From contig SWDN01000007.1 of assembly GCA_005116775.1 (NCBI GenBank), positions 16,026-51,391 of the forward strand: a stretch of DNA of 35,366 bases, in the 5' to 3' direction. The notes under the pieces are model-generated. The model saw nothing but the letters and a program-made list of their open reading frames with translations. It was not told the DNA's origin and did not search any database. A program made the translations under genes and the position numbers. Below are positions 24,801 to 32,494 of the stretch, in pieces; positions within the stretch are counted from its first letter, which is position 1; each line of letters begins with the position of its first letter. Source of the stretch: Nitrospira sp. GTDB taxonomy: Bacteria; Nitrospirota; Nitrospiria; Nitrospirales; Nitrospiraceae.

Positions 24801-27800
24801 GCGCATCATCCAGCATGAAGGCCAGCCGTTCAGACGGGTGACCGGGATCCAGAGGCAGATAGGCCCCGCCGGCCCTCAGAATAGCGAGTACTCCCACGAT
24901 CATGTCGACTGAGCGTTCCACGCAAAGCCCCACCACGACATTGGGGCCGACACCCAGCGACTGAAGATGCCCCGCCGCTGAATCAACCCGGCGCATCAAT
25001 GTGTCATAGGTGACTTGTTCTGTTTCACAGACGACCGCCACCGCATCTGGCGTCTTCGCAGCTTGCTCGGCGATCAGCTCACCAACACTGCGCTCCGTTG
25101 AATAGTCCGCGGTCGTACGGTTCCAATCCGTCACGATCAACTGCCGCTCAGCCGACGTGAGGAGAAACAACTCGGACAGTTTCGCCTGAGGCCGCGCAAG
25201 CATGTCCTTCAACACAGTCTCCAGATGACCCAGCAGCCGCTCGATGGTGGAGGCCTCAAACAGATCCGTATTGTATTCCGCGGTGAGCCGCACCTCCCCG
25301 TCTTGGTCCCTTACAGATAGGGTCAAATCAAATAATGCAACTTGGCTATCGATCTCTTGCCTCGAACAGGACAGATCTCCGACTTGACGTGGCAACCCAA
25401 TAGGAGGCTCCCAGGTGAACATGACTTGGACGAGGGGCATTCGACCCAGCTCTCTATTCAGCTGAAGCGCATCGACAACCTGCTCGAATGGAATCACTTG
25501 ATGGTCATACGCCTCTAACGTGAGCGTGCGAACTCGCTCCAATAGAGTTGATACGAGAGGATCACCGGAGAGGTCGGCTCGCAACGCGACTGTATTGACG
25601 AACATCCCGATCAAGGGTTCGATTTCCGCCCTGCCACGATTGGCCATCGTGCTACCCACGACGACATCCGTTTGGCATGTGTAGCGTGACAGGAGACAGA
25701 AAAATGCGGTTAACAAAACCATGTATCTCGTCGTCTTATGCTGTTCACTCAACCGATCGAGCGCGGCAACGAGAGTCGAAGAAAATGTCCGTGACTGAGT
25801 CGATCCTTGAAATCTCTGCACTGCCGGCCTGGCGTAGTCTCTCGGAATATCCAACAGCGACGCTCCGGTTAACTGGCATTTCCAATAGGCGAGATGTTTT
25901 TCAACGGCGCCATTGTGGGCGCTGCGTTTCTCCCAGAGACTGAAGTCGGCATACTGAATGAATGGCTCAGGCAGTAACACTGGTTTCCCAGCGCAACCAG
26001 CCTCATAGATTGTGGTTAATTCTTGCAGCAAGACGCCCACCGACCATCCATCGATCACGATATGGTGAACGGTCAGCAGGAGGAGATGCTCCTGCTCGTT
26101 GAAACGGAGGAGTTTCCCCCTCATCAACGGCCCGCTGGTCAAATCGAAAGGCGTTGAGGTTTCTTCCCGTGCAATCCGTTTCCACTCGGCCTGGCGCGCT
26201 TGCTCCGTAAGGTCTCCGAGGTCGATCATTGGGAACGCCACATTCCACACGGCAGCGATCACTTGCTGAGGTTCACCGCGAACAATAGGAAACGTCGTTC
26301 GCAGAGCCTCATGACGCCGCAGGATTTCTCCAAAGCTCGCCTCTAACAACACAGCGTTCAGAGGGCCGGAGAAGCGTACCGCCATCGGAAGATTGTAGAG
26401 GCAGGCAATCGGCTCCATCTGGTCCAAAAACCACAATCGTTGCTGAGCGGAACTGAGCGGAATCTTTTCCGGTCTCGGCATGAATGTGAGGGGGCTCGTC
26501 AGTGACCCTGAACGACTGCGGGCCGTTGCTTCAAATGATTCATTCTTGGCGTCACAGGAAAAATCTGCATCAAGAGTGGATGACGAAATGGCGATTGCAA
26601 GACCCTCGATTGTCGGCCCTTGGAGCAGTGTGGACATGGGCAGGAACACGCCCAGTGACTCCTCTAACTGGTTTTTCAGACGTACGGCCATCAGGGAGTC
26701 AAGCCCAAAGGATCTGAGGGGTTCCTGAAGAGAGAGTCTCTCTGAATCGATCGAAAGGGTTCGAGCTACCAGATTCCGGAGATGTTTGGCCACGGCATCG
26801 GTTCTTGCATCCGGAGACAATGCAAGTAACCCTTCTCTGGTCAGCCCCTCCAGAGAAAGCGTCACCGCCACCTGCTCTAGGCGGCTTCTTCCCACAACGC
26901 GGAACGTATTCGCCAGATAGGCCTCTCTGCATGCCCTCCGCTGAACTTTCCCGCTAGATGTCTTTGGAAGGCTGCCGGCCTGAATGAACACCATGTCATA
27001 CACATGCAGTTCGTGTTGCTCCGCCACTGCTTCGCGGACTCTCGCGCCGATCTCTTCAAAGTCGAGATCTTTCATATGGCGCGACACCTCCTGAACCACC
27101 ACCACCTGTTCTTCACCATGTTCGTCAATTGAAACCACCGCGCCACCGCCAACGCGCAGCGCAGGGTGGACTTGCTCGACGGTTCGTTCGACATCGTGGG
27201 GATAGTGATTTCTCCCATGCACGATAATCAGATCCTTGAGCCGGCCGGTCAGAAACAACTCTCCCTCATGAATGAATCCGAGATCTCCAGTCCGTAGGTA
27301 GGGACCTTCTCCTGAGTCAGCGAGGGTGGCCTTGAAGGTAATGTCACTTTCCTCCTGCCTCCCCCAATATCCAACAGCAATCCCAGCTCCGGCCAGCCAG
27401 ACTTCTCCCACTTCACCAGCCAGGCATAGGCTCCGGGTCGAAGGATTCACGATCCTGACATGAGTTTCTTCGAGAGGCTCCCCGCATCCGACCAGCGTTC
27501 GAGTTCCTTTTTCAGACGCGGAAGATTCTTTGACAATCGATCCGGCCAATGCCGCTGCTTCTACCTTTAAGAACGTAGGCTCCTCATCAGTCCGCTTCAT
27601 CGTCACCAGCAGCGTGGCTTCAGCGAGTCCGTATCCTGGCGCAAACGACGTTCGCCGGAATCCCCATGGATTAAAAGCTTCGATAAACTGCTCAACCGTA
27701 TCGGCATTGATGGGTTCCGCGCCGCAGCTTGCAACCGCCCACGAACTCAAGTCGGCCTGCCACTCACGCTGATGCCGGACGGCCCTGAGACAAGACTCAT

Positions 27801-28623
27801 AGGAAAAATTAGGCCCACCGCTGTGGGTGATGGCAAATCGAGATATTGCCTCAAGCCAACGTAGCGGCCGCCTGAGAAACGTAACCGGCGACATCAGATA
27901 GGCAGGAATACCGGCATAGAATGGAGCGATGATTCCATGCAGTAATCCATAGTCGTGGTAATACGGCAGCCAGCAGAGCGACCGGCTACTGACCGATACT
28001 CCTGCAGCCGCACTCAAGGCCTTGCAATGCGACAGCACATTCCCATGGCTCACCATGACGCCGCGAGGAGTAGTCGTCGATCCTGAGGTATATTGCAAAT
28101 AGGCGAGGTTGCTTTCATTGAGCCGTGGCAAGTCTTCTGCACCGCTTTCATCGGAAGGTTGATCGGTAGCTATCCACTCGATGTGGCTCCCATCTTCGAT
28201 GATCGAAAGTTCCGAAGACACGATCTTGATATCGGAGGTTGTGAGCACCAGCGATACGTTCGCATCCTGGATAATGGCAAGTAATCTCGGCAGACTGTGC
28301 TTCCGCCTGACGAGATCCGGAGCCGGAGCAGGAACCGGTACGAGTCCAGCGCAGATACAGGCCCAGAATGCGCGGACGACATCGAGTCCTGGTGGGTAGA
28401 GGAGAAGAACTCTCGTGCCAGGGGGAGCCCTGCGCGCAAGATAGCCGGCAAGCGAATGCACGGCATATTCAAGGTCGCTATATGTCAGCTGGCTCTCAAG
28501 TTCGAGAGTGTCGCGAACAAAGGCATAGGCAATACCCTGCGGTTTTCGCCGGCAACAAAACTCAAAGAGGTGAGCGAGACTATGCATAGCAGAAGGCAAA
28601 GATTTCGGCATCAACGGTTTCAC
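21877..28623 (-). CDS. Lipopeptide loading synthetase, FAAL-ACP-C-A-PCP-E
   Basis: A 2248-residue protein. Residues about 10-585 are a fatty acyl-AMP ligase (YTSGSTTTPRGVMVSH at 178-193, LPYYHDYGL, YGLAEATL, SSGKVQRR with K559). An acyl carrier follows (LDSLMAV, S643), then a condensation domain with HHIVIDG (853-859), an adenylation domain (about 1175-1670; SGSTGQPKGV at 1330-1339, K1664), a carrier with LGGDSI (S1721, the form usual before epimerases), and an epimerisation domain (about 1770-2210; HHLVVDG 1903-1909, NYLGQYD). It should activate a fatty acid, acylate the first amino acid and convert it to the D-form. The adenylation pocket reads D-G-A-I-I-G-E-I-W-K, which I cannot match. Start is GTG 28623 or ATG 28611; neither has a clear Shine-Dalgarno. 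Confidence 0.95.
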   Translation of the reverse strand: MKPLMPKSLPSAMHSLAHLFEFCCRRKPQGIAYAFVRDTLELESQLTYSDLEYAVHSLAGYLARRAPPGTRVLLLYPPGLDVVRAFWACICAGLVPVPAPAPDLVRRKHSLPRLLAIIQDANVSLVLTTSDIKIVSSELSIIEDGSHIEWIATDQPSDESGAEDLPRLNESNLAYLQYTSGSTTTPRGVMVSHGNVLSHCKALSAAAGVSVSSRSLCWLPYYHDYGLLHGIIAPFYAGIPAYLMSPVTFLRRPLRWLEAISRFAITHSGGPNFSYESCLRAVRHQREWQADLSSWAVASCGAEPINADTVEQFIEAFNPWGFRRTSFAPGYGLAEATLLVTMKRTDEEPTFLKVEAAALAGSIVKESSASEKGTRTLVGCGEPLEETHVRIVNPSTRSLCLAGEVGEVWLAGAGIAVGYWGRQEESDITFKATLADSGEGPYLRTGDLGFIHEGELFLTGRLKDLIIVHGRNHYPHDVERTVEQVHPALRVGGGAVVSIDEHGEEQVVVVQEVSRHMKDLDFEEIGARVREAVAEQHELHVYDMVFIQAGSLPKTSSGKVQRRACREAYLANTFRVVGRSRLEQVAVTLSLEGLTREGLLALSPDARTDAVAKHLRNLVARTLSIDSERLSLQEPLRSFGLDSLMAVRLKNQLEESLGVFLPMSTLLQGPTIEGLAIAISSSTLDADFSCDAKNESFEATARSRSGSLTSPLTFMPRPEKIPLSSAQQRLWFLDQMEPIACLYNLPMAVRFSGPLNAVLLEASFGEILRRHEALRTTFPIVRGEPQQVIAAVWNVAFPMIDLGDLTEQARQAEWKRIAREETSTPFDLTSGPLMRGKLLRFNEQEHLLLLTVHHIVIDGWSVGVLLQELTTIYEAGCAGKPVLLPEPFIQYADFSLWEKRSAHNGAVEKHLAYWKCQLTGASLLDIPRDYARPAVQRFQGSTQSRTFSSTLVAALDRLSEQHKTTRYMVLLTAFFCLLSRYTCQTDVVVGSTMANRGRAEIEPLIGMFVNTVALRADLSGDPLVSTLLERVRTLTLEAYDHQVIPFEQVVDALQLNRELGRMPLVQVMFTWEPPIGLPRQVGDLSCSRQEIDSQVALFDLTLSVRDQDGEVRLTAEYNTDLFEASTIERLLGHLETVLKDMLARPQAKLSELFLLTSAERQLIVTDWNRTTADYSTERSVGELIAEQAAKTPDAVAVVCETEQVTYDTLMRRVDSAAGHLQSLGVGPNVVVGLCVERSVDMIVGVLAILRAGGAYLPLDPGHPSERLAFMLDDAHATLVVTQDKLKAMFSSLSCQIVCLDRNEAAWSNEGQGTVAREGCADTLAYVIYTSGSTGQPKGVLITHRNLSHSTQARLHYYASVPTAILVLPPLIFDGSVAGIFWGLVAGGTVVLPTEGRQGDVEALAALVAQHHISHLIAVPVLYREMLAAANPDVLASLKTVIVGGEELSGELVSLHHRLLPRTLFFNEYGPTEATIWASVYQTKSQEPRPCIPIGRPIANTTLYVLDERQQPVPVGVPGELYIGGPGVAQGYMNLPELTAERFLPNPFMPGQRLYRTGDVAKFRTDGQIEFLGRRDRQVKLRGYRIELGEIEEAAYEYSGVQQVVVHLREDRPGQRRLILYVQPHKQQNLSGADILAYLDSRLPKYMVPSAAVQIDIWPVTSNGKIDRQALPAPQLTPRNLERAESGPLTQTELVLAEIWVKVLGVDHVNLSDNFFALGGDSILSLQIVGRAREAGISLTPKQMFQHQTIAELAAAVGQYHAIKVEQGIIAGPMPLTPIQQWFFEQDFQAAHHWNQSILLSIKEPVTPDIIREVLQQIARHHDALRLRFHRGSSGWQQVGAESEDGVPIRVLDCRQLSENDRKLMFDNAVQEVEGGLNLTSGPLFAAVLCVGGEPSSRLLLLAHHLVVDGVSWRVLIEDLETGCRQAMAGRPIQFPLKTTSFKEWAERLTAYAQSVPLGNQCNQWQTLIDGRTTGISVDHTDGENRECWTRREIVALDERETGDLLHRVSQVLHAHVSEILVSALARTMVRWTGSDSVMLDLEGHGRELLFDDVDLSRTVGWFTSVFPVRLHVDAGADPLATLRSVRRQLQAVPQAGIGFGLLRYLSHDKQIQDHMRSFPAAQVCWNYLGQYDHVLPADALFQLERAGYERDRSGECMRSHVLNLNACIVQGQLSVEWAYSERVHCRETIERLAEGFMEELRALIGYVCSSQAAGAGVENYGLAALDESVLQKVSAMLSQIDDSEGRAA

Positions 28624-28892
28624 TAATTATCTATTTTGGGGGAGAAAAACGCTGCGGCCATTGTGTCACGACATACTGTAAATACTATCCTTTTAAAGAG
28701 TTATCATTGAAACTCAAAGGAGCAAGATCGGCCCTTAGCCGATGAAATCTAGCCCCCTCACCGTCGCACTATCCAACAGCGTAATATGACCAATGAAAAC
28801 GCGAAAGAATATTTTGCTTCTTCAAGGCTGGCAACTTTGCGGAATAACTTGCATTGCCTAACGAGCAGGGTATTAAAAACGAAGAAAACCGA
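28624..28892. other. Intergenic region upstream of the lipopeptide operon
   Basis: AT-richer than its surroundings and without a credible gene. It must contain the minus-strand promoter of the synthetase operon, but I could not place a convincing -35/-10 pair. A perfect small hairpin is visible: ATCGGC (28727-28732), five-base loop, GCCGAT (28738-28743), not followed by a T-run on either strand. Confidence 0.5.
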
Positions 28893-28921
28893 TTGAAAAA
28901 ACACATCTCACGGGGTAAGCT
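28893..28921 (+). promoter_or_regulatory. Possible promoter for tRNA-Ser
   Basis: TTGAAA (28893-28898), a 17-base spacer and TAAGCT (28916-28921). Transcription would begin about 65 bases before the mature tRNA end, leaving a normal leader for RNase P. The -10 match is only partial. Confidence 0.35.
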
Positions 28922-28993
28922 GCCGTCCACAACAGACCGAAGCACCAACATACGCTTGCAACCAACCCTGACCTGAAGCGAGTTCTACTATGC

Positions 28994-29083
28994 GGAGAGG
29001 TGCGAGAGTGGCCGAATCGGGCAGTCTCGAAAACTGCTGTCCTGGCAACGGGACCGTGGGTTCGATCCCCACCCTCTCCGCCA
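28994..29083 (+). tRNA. tRNA-Ser (anticodon CGA)
   Basis: The cloverleaf folds by eye: acceptor GGAGAGG (28994-29000) with CCTCTCC (29073-29079), discriminator G and encoded CCA (29081-29083). The anticodon stem GCAGT/ACTGC encloses loop CTCGAAA, giving anticodon CGA for UCG codons. The long variable arm (GTCCTGGCAACGGGAC) is the class II feature of serine tRNAs, and the T-loop is GTTCGATCC. Total 90 bases with CCA. A T-rich stretch (29140-29163) downstream may end transcription. Confidence 0.96.
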
Positions 29084-29123
29084 AACCAAACGACTGATGC
29101 CCTCCGGCATCCCAGGCACGGTT

Positions 29124-29182
29124 GCCTTGTCTATTTGGTTTGTCTTGTTTGTTTGGTTTTTGGTTAAACGAACCCAACCAGA
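29124..29182 (-). repeat. T/G-rich then A/C-rich intergenic element, copy 2
   Basis: Lies between the tRNA and the stop codon of the minus-strand exonuclease gene. Read on the minus strand it begins CTGGTTGGGTTCGTTT just after the stop and then becomes AACCAAAAACC- and AAACAAACAAG-like, the same order as the copies at 10508 and 32192 relative to their upstream genes. It may serve as terminator for the gene ending here and, in the other direction, for the tRNA. Confidence 0.6.
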
Positions 29183-30715
29183 TCAACCCGTCTCGCCTTT
29201 CATGTGCGCCTTTTCCATCAACGCTCGCCTGAGTTCAACCATCGCGAGCGTGTCGCGCTGGCAGTAGGCCAGCAACGCTTCTTGAATTTTTGCCCGTTCA
29301 ATCCAATCCGTTTCGACAAAGACCATCCGATAGTACTGACTAGCGGCATGCCCGCCTTCTTTGATGGCCAGGTCATCGTACCCCATCGATGGGACGAGCG
29401 CAGGAAGAATTTCTTTGAGTGAATACGAACCTTCAAAGTGCGGATGATAGTAGTGATCGCGCACGATTGGATGCAGATCCCAGAGACGCTTTACTAATGC
29501 GCGAAGCGCAGTACGCAACAAAGGAAGCGCTTCGGCTAGTTGCTCGATCACAGACTTTTCATAGGGTGAGTAGACACAAATGCTCCCTTTGCTTCCAAGC
29601 GACTCCAACAAGGCTTCGGCCAGCTGCTTGCGCGGATCAGTCCCTTCTCCGTGCAGGTACTCGTGATGCACGATGTCACCGTGGTCTCGTTCGATGTGGT
29701 TCGACCATTGAACAGGCAGCGCTTGATACGGACGCGTTTCTGGAAATCGTGGAACTGCCAGCATCACCGTTTCGAAATCCAGATGGTGGACGGGAAACCG
29801 CACAGTCTTGAGCGTAGAGCCCAATTTTTCCGACACCCACTCGACATTCTCCTTCACACGGCGCTGAACAGGAGACAGCTTCGTCTCGGTTGGAATTTCG
29901 TCGATCGTCGTCACCCCCTGTTGAGCCAATTGACTGACTACCTGTTTTGACCCAGGCAAGTAATGAATCCATCGTGGCGGTTTGTCTTTGGTGCAATGTT
30001 CCCAGAACGGGCAATCGTAGGGCGTATGACAATGCCGGTCCGGCTCAATGGCAGGGGGTTGCGTCTGGAGTAACATGCGAGTCATCTCAGCCAATCGCCC
30101 TGGCACCTCAGCCCGTCGTTGAGCCACCGCTTCGGATAGATCCTGAATCGCAAATAGCTCCGTCAGATCGATTGCTCCATCTCGATACAGATACCCGGTA
30201 TTGATGTGCATGAGACCGACCGAAAGGAGCGTCAGCCCTGCGCCTAATATCACTTCGCTTTGCACGGCAAGATCTTCGAGATGCACGTCTTTGACCTTCG
30301 TGGAAGACTTGACCTCGACCAGGCGCCAGCCACAAGGTTGTCCCTCCGCAGCCAGGACACGCTCCAACACATCGGCACGAATCAGCACCCCGCCGTGCAA
30401 AAACGCCGCTTCGAAGATGGCCGGTACTGTGAGGTCCTGGATCAGTGCGGCGGTCTGCGCAAGAGCGGCTTCTGTCTGGCGATGCCCCGCTGTCACCAAT
30501 ACTCCGCCAGGAAAGCGGCTCCGAGCCAACTCTCCGACCTCTGTTCCCATATCGAACATCGCCTGAGTCGCCGCATCCGGCTTAGTCGCAAGAAATGGCT
30601 GATGAATTTCGAGGTACAGACGCTTGTGACATTGCAGGCCCGACAAGAATTTTGATTTTGACAGGCGCGGGGTCTTCGGAAGAGGGACTGATAAGAGATC
30701 GTTGAGATCAGTCAT
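29183..30715 (-). CDS. DUF2779-type protein: Cas4-like nuclease fused to DEDD-like exonuclease
   Basis: A 510-residue protein. The first part has a PD-(D/E)XK site (LIRADVLE and LVEVKSS) plus an early Cys (LQCHKRLYLE) and a later cluster CHTPYDCPFWEHC, the four-cysteine arrangement of Cas4/AddB-like nucleases with an iron-sulfur cluster. The second part begins HHLDFETVML and later has YSPYEKSVIEQL, GSYSLKEILPALVP and CQRDTLAMVEL, the signature of a DnaQ/RNase-H-fold 3'-5' exonuclease. The match is to the DUF2779 family, whose function is not established; a role in DNA repair or defence is guessed. It stands alone, divergent from the MATE gene. The nearest ribosome-site match is AGGG about ten bases before ATG 30715. 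Confidence 0.8.
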   Translation of the reverse strand: MTDLNDLLSVPLPKTPRLSKSKFLSGLQCHKRLYLEIHQPFLATKPDAATQAMFDMGTEVGELARSRFPGGVLVTAGHRQTEAALAQTAALIQDLTVPAIFEAAFLHGGVLIRADVLERVLAAEGQPCGWRLVEVKSSTKVKDVHLEDLAVQSEVILGAGLTLLSVGLMHINTGYLYRDGAIDLTELFAIQDLSEAVAQRRAEVPGRLAEMTRMLLQTQPPAIEPDRHCHTPYDCPFWEHCTKDKPPRWIHYLPGSKQVVSQLAQQGVTTIDEIPTETKLSPVQRRVKENVEWVSEKLGSTLKTVRFPVHHLDFETVMLAVPRFPETRPYQALPVQWSNHIERDHGDIVHHEYLHGEGTDPRKQLAEALLESLGSKGSICVYSPYEKSVIEQLAEALPLLRTALRALVKRLWDLHPIVRDHYYHPHFEGSYSLKEILPALVPSMGYDDLAIKEGGHAASQYYRMVFVETDWIERAKIQEALLAYCQRDTLAMVELRRALMEKAHMKGETG

Positions 30716-30747
30716 GGCACGATGACCCTAAACGGACAGACACATCT

Positions 30748-30767
30748 TTGTCTAGCCTGCTAGACAA
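30748..30767. promoter_or_regulatory. Perfect 9-bp inverted repeat, possible operator
   Basis: TTGTCTAGC (30748-30756), two bases, then GCTAGACAA (30759-30767), a perfect palindrome in the gap between two divergent genes. Size and symmetry suit a dimeric repressor (TetR- or MarR-like). No regulator gene is adjacent. Confidence 0.45.
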
Positions 30768-30777
30768 CCGTGCGAGA

Positions 30778-30841
30778 CCGGTCCATCTGGTCAGTTTGGT
30801 TCAACCAAACAAACCAAATAAACGAGACAGACCAAACAACG
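30778..30841 (+). repeat. T/G-rich then A/C-rich intergenic element, copy 3
   Basis: Contains GTTTGGTT(30794-30801)C-AACCAAAC, a near-perfect 17-base palindrome with one central unpaired base, flanked by CATCTGGTC on the left and AAACGAGACAGACC on the right. Same word content as copies 1, 2 and 4, but here it lies in front of a gene rather than behind one. Confidence 0.6.
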
Positions 30842-30865
30842 GTCTTCTGTTAGGATGGACCCGCC

Positions 30866-32191
30866 ATGGCATCCAGCATTTCTCAGATCAGGAAGTCCGT
30901 CCTGACCCTTGCTTTACCGGTCACGGTCAGTACTCTACTTCAACGCACAGAAGGCATCGCCGCAGTCTTCCTCGTCGGCGGTCTCGGCGCCACATCCATC
31001 GCAGCCGTGGGACTCGGCCAATTGCTGGCCTTCATCGCCACGACACTCGTTTCTGGATTATCAGTGGGTGCCAATGTCCTCATCGCCCAATTATGGGGCG
31101 CTCGCCGTACCAAAGACGTTGGAGAAGCCGCCACACATCTTCTCGGATTGGCCGCCATTGTGTCCTGCTCACTTGTCGTACTCGGATGGTCCCTGAATCG
31201 TGTCATCATGGAGCTGTTGGGCGCAGAACAGGACGTCATTACACTGGCCCTGCCCTACTCGAATTTCATCTTCCTGGTCATTCCCTGCACCATATTCTTG
31301 CAGGTCCTCTCCTCGATCATCCAAGGCACCGGAGACACCAAAACGCCCATGTACGCCTTGATCGCAGTCAATCTCCTGTATCTGACAATCGCCTATCCGC
31401 TAATCTACGGACTCTGGGGCTTCCCTGCCTTGGGTATCACCGGAGCAGCCGTGGCAGCCGGTCTCGCGGAGGGAACGGGCGTGGCTTATCTCATCTGGTC
31501 CTGCCGAAGACTCTTGAAACAATCACTTCACATTCGGCGCGATCTCTTGCGCTCCACCTGGCAGATTGGCGCGTCGGTCTCAGGCGAACGTATATTTCAG
31601 CAGGCAGGGATTATCCTCTATACCAAGATCGTCCTGCTCTACGGCACCGTGACCTACGCCGCCCATCAAGTCGGCTTGTCGATCGAGTCCCTGTCGTTCC
31701 TGCCGGGATATGGCTTCGCCATCGCAGCAGCCACGATGGTGGGGCAGAGTATCGGCGCAGGGAAATATGTCCGGGCCAAATTGGAAAACTGGGAGGCGAA
31801 CCGCCTGGCTGGCATCGCAATGGCCTCGATGGGCGTGCTGTTCTTTTTCTTTCCCTATGCGCTTCTCCGCGCCTTTACCAACGACGAAGCCGTCGTCGAA
31901 CTCGGGACGGTGTTCCTCCGCATCGTCGCCATCCTCCAAGTGCCGCTCGCTCTCACCATGGTCTTGGCCGGATCGTTACGTGGAGCCGGCGACACCCGTT
32001 TCATTATGGTTGCGACGACGGTTGGCATGTGGGGAGTCCGCCTGCCCCTCGCGGCCATCGCAGGGCCTTGGCTCTCACTTGATGTCCTCTTCGTATGGAG
32101 CGCCATGATCGCAGATTGGACAGTCCGAATGGGGCTGCTACTCTGGCGCTATCGATCTGAACGGTGGAAAGCGATTCAGGTCATTCGCTAG
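30866..32191 (+). CDS. MATE family efflux transporter
   Basis: The 441-residue protein is hydrophobic throughout with about 12 membrane spans in two related halves, typical of MATE proteins. Family wording includes ALPVTVSTLLQ near the start, the conserved VGANVLIAQLWGA loop, IIQGTGDTKTPM in the first half and SLRGAGDTRFIM in the matching place of the second half, and AAATMVGQSIGAGK. It exports cationic drugs or metabolites using a Na+ or H+ gradient. TAGGA at about 30851-30855 serves ATG 30866. It is divergent from the exonuclease gene; the palindrome at 30748 could control it. Its physiological substrate, and any link to the peptide products in this window, is unknown. Confidence 0.92.
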   Translation: MASSISQIRKSVLTLALPVTVSTLLQRTEGIAAVFLVGGLGATSIAAVGLGQLLAFIATTLVSGLSVGANVLIAQLWGARRTKDVGEAATHLLGLAAIVSCSLVVLGWSLNRVIMELLGAEQDVITLALPYSNFIFLVIPCTIFLQVLSSIIQGTGDTKTPMYALIAVNLLYLTIAYPLIYGLWGFPALGITGAAVAAGLAEGTGVAYLIWSCRRLLKQSLHIRRDLLRSTWQIGASVSGERIFQQAGIILYTKIVLLYGTVTYAAHQVGLSIESLSFLPGYGFAIAAATMVGQSIGAGKYVRAKLENWEANRLAGIAMASMGVLFFFFPYALLRAFTNDEAVVELGTVFLRIVAILQVPLALTMVLAGSLRGAGDTRFIMVATTVGMWGVRLPLAAIAGPWLSLDVLFVWSAMIADWTVRMGLLLWRYRSERWKAIQVIR

Positions 32192-32297
32192 TCTGGTCTG
32201 TCTGGTTCATTTGGTTTGTTTTGTTTATCTGGTTGATTTGGTTCATCTGATTAGTTTCGTTCAAACAAATAACCCAAATAGATTAGATCAAGAATAG
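32192..32297 (+). repeat. T/G-rich then A/C-rich intergenic element, copy 4
   Basis: Begins at the base after the MATE stop: GTCTGGTCTGTCTGGTTC, several TTTGGTTTG- and TTATCTGGTTG-like words, then AAACAAATAACCCAAATAG. The reverse complement of the last part (ATTTGGGTTATTTGTTT) nearly matches ATTTGGTTTGTTTTGTTT in the left half, so the transcript can fold back. Confidence 0.6.
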
Positions 32298-32494
32298 AAA
32301 TCCTCCGGCTCTCGCGCTTCACTCCCCCGGTGCTCTAACTTTTCTATTGATTTCATTATCAGATTGTCAGTACGCTAGCCCACCAGGTAGACGGGGAACT
32401 AAAAAGTTCCTACTACCATGTGTGTGGAGTTGTTTCTGCGCTATTGTGGAAACGCAAGTATCATTAAAACCATCATCTTTTAAGGGGGAATGTC
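32298..32494 (+). other. Leader region of the thioredoxin-like gene
   Basis: No gene is seen. It contains a perfect six-pair hairpin GGAACT (32395-32400), AAAA, AGTTCC (32405-32410). AAGGGGGA (about 32483-32490) is a strong ribosome site for ATG 32495. I could not fix a promoter. Confidence 0.45.

Noticed and set aside
14678-28623. Repeated short words across the synthetases (for example AAAGAAATTATCG) as a DNA repeat or CRISPR-like array.
   Set aside because: They fall at carrier-domain boundaries and reflect the conserved protein motif DNFF; there is no regular spacer pattern anywhere in the window.
28986-28991. TACTAT just before the tRNA as a -10 box.
   Set aside because: Transcription would begin inside the mature tRNA, so it cannot be its promoter.
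30748-32082. A 444-residue plus-strand open frame over the MATE gene.
   Set aside because: Composition (Arg/His/Ser/Pro) is that of an out-of-frame shadow; the MATE frame has clear family motifs and membrane spans.
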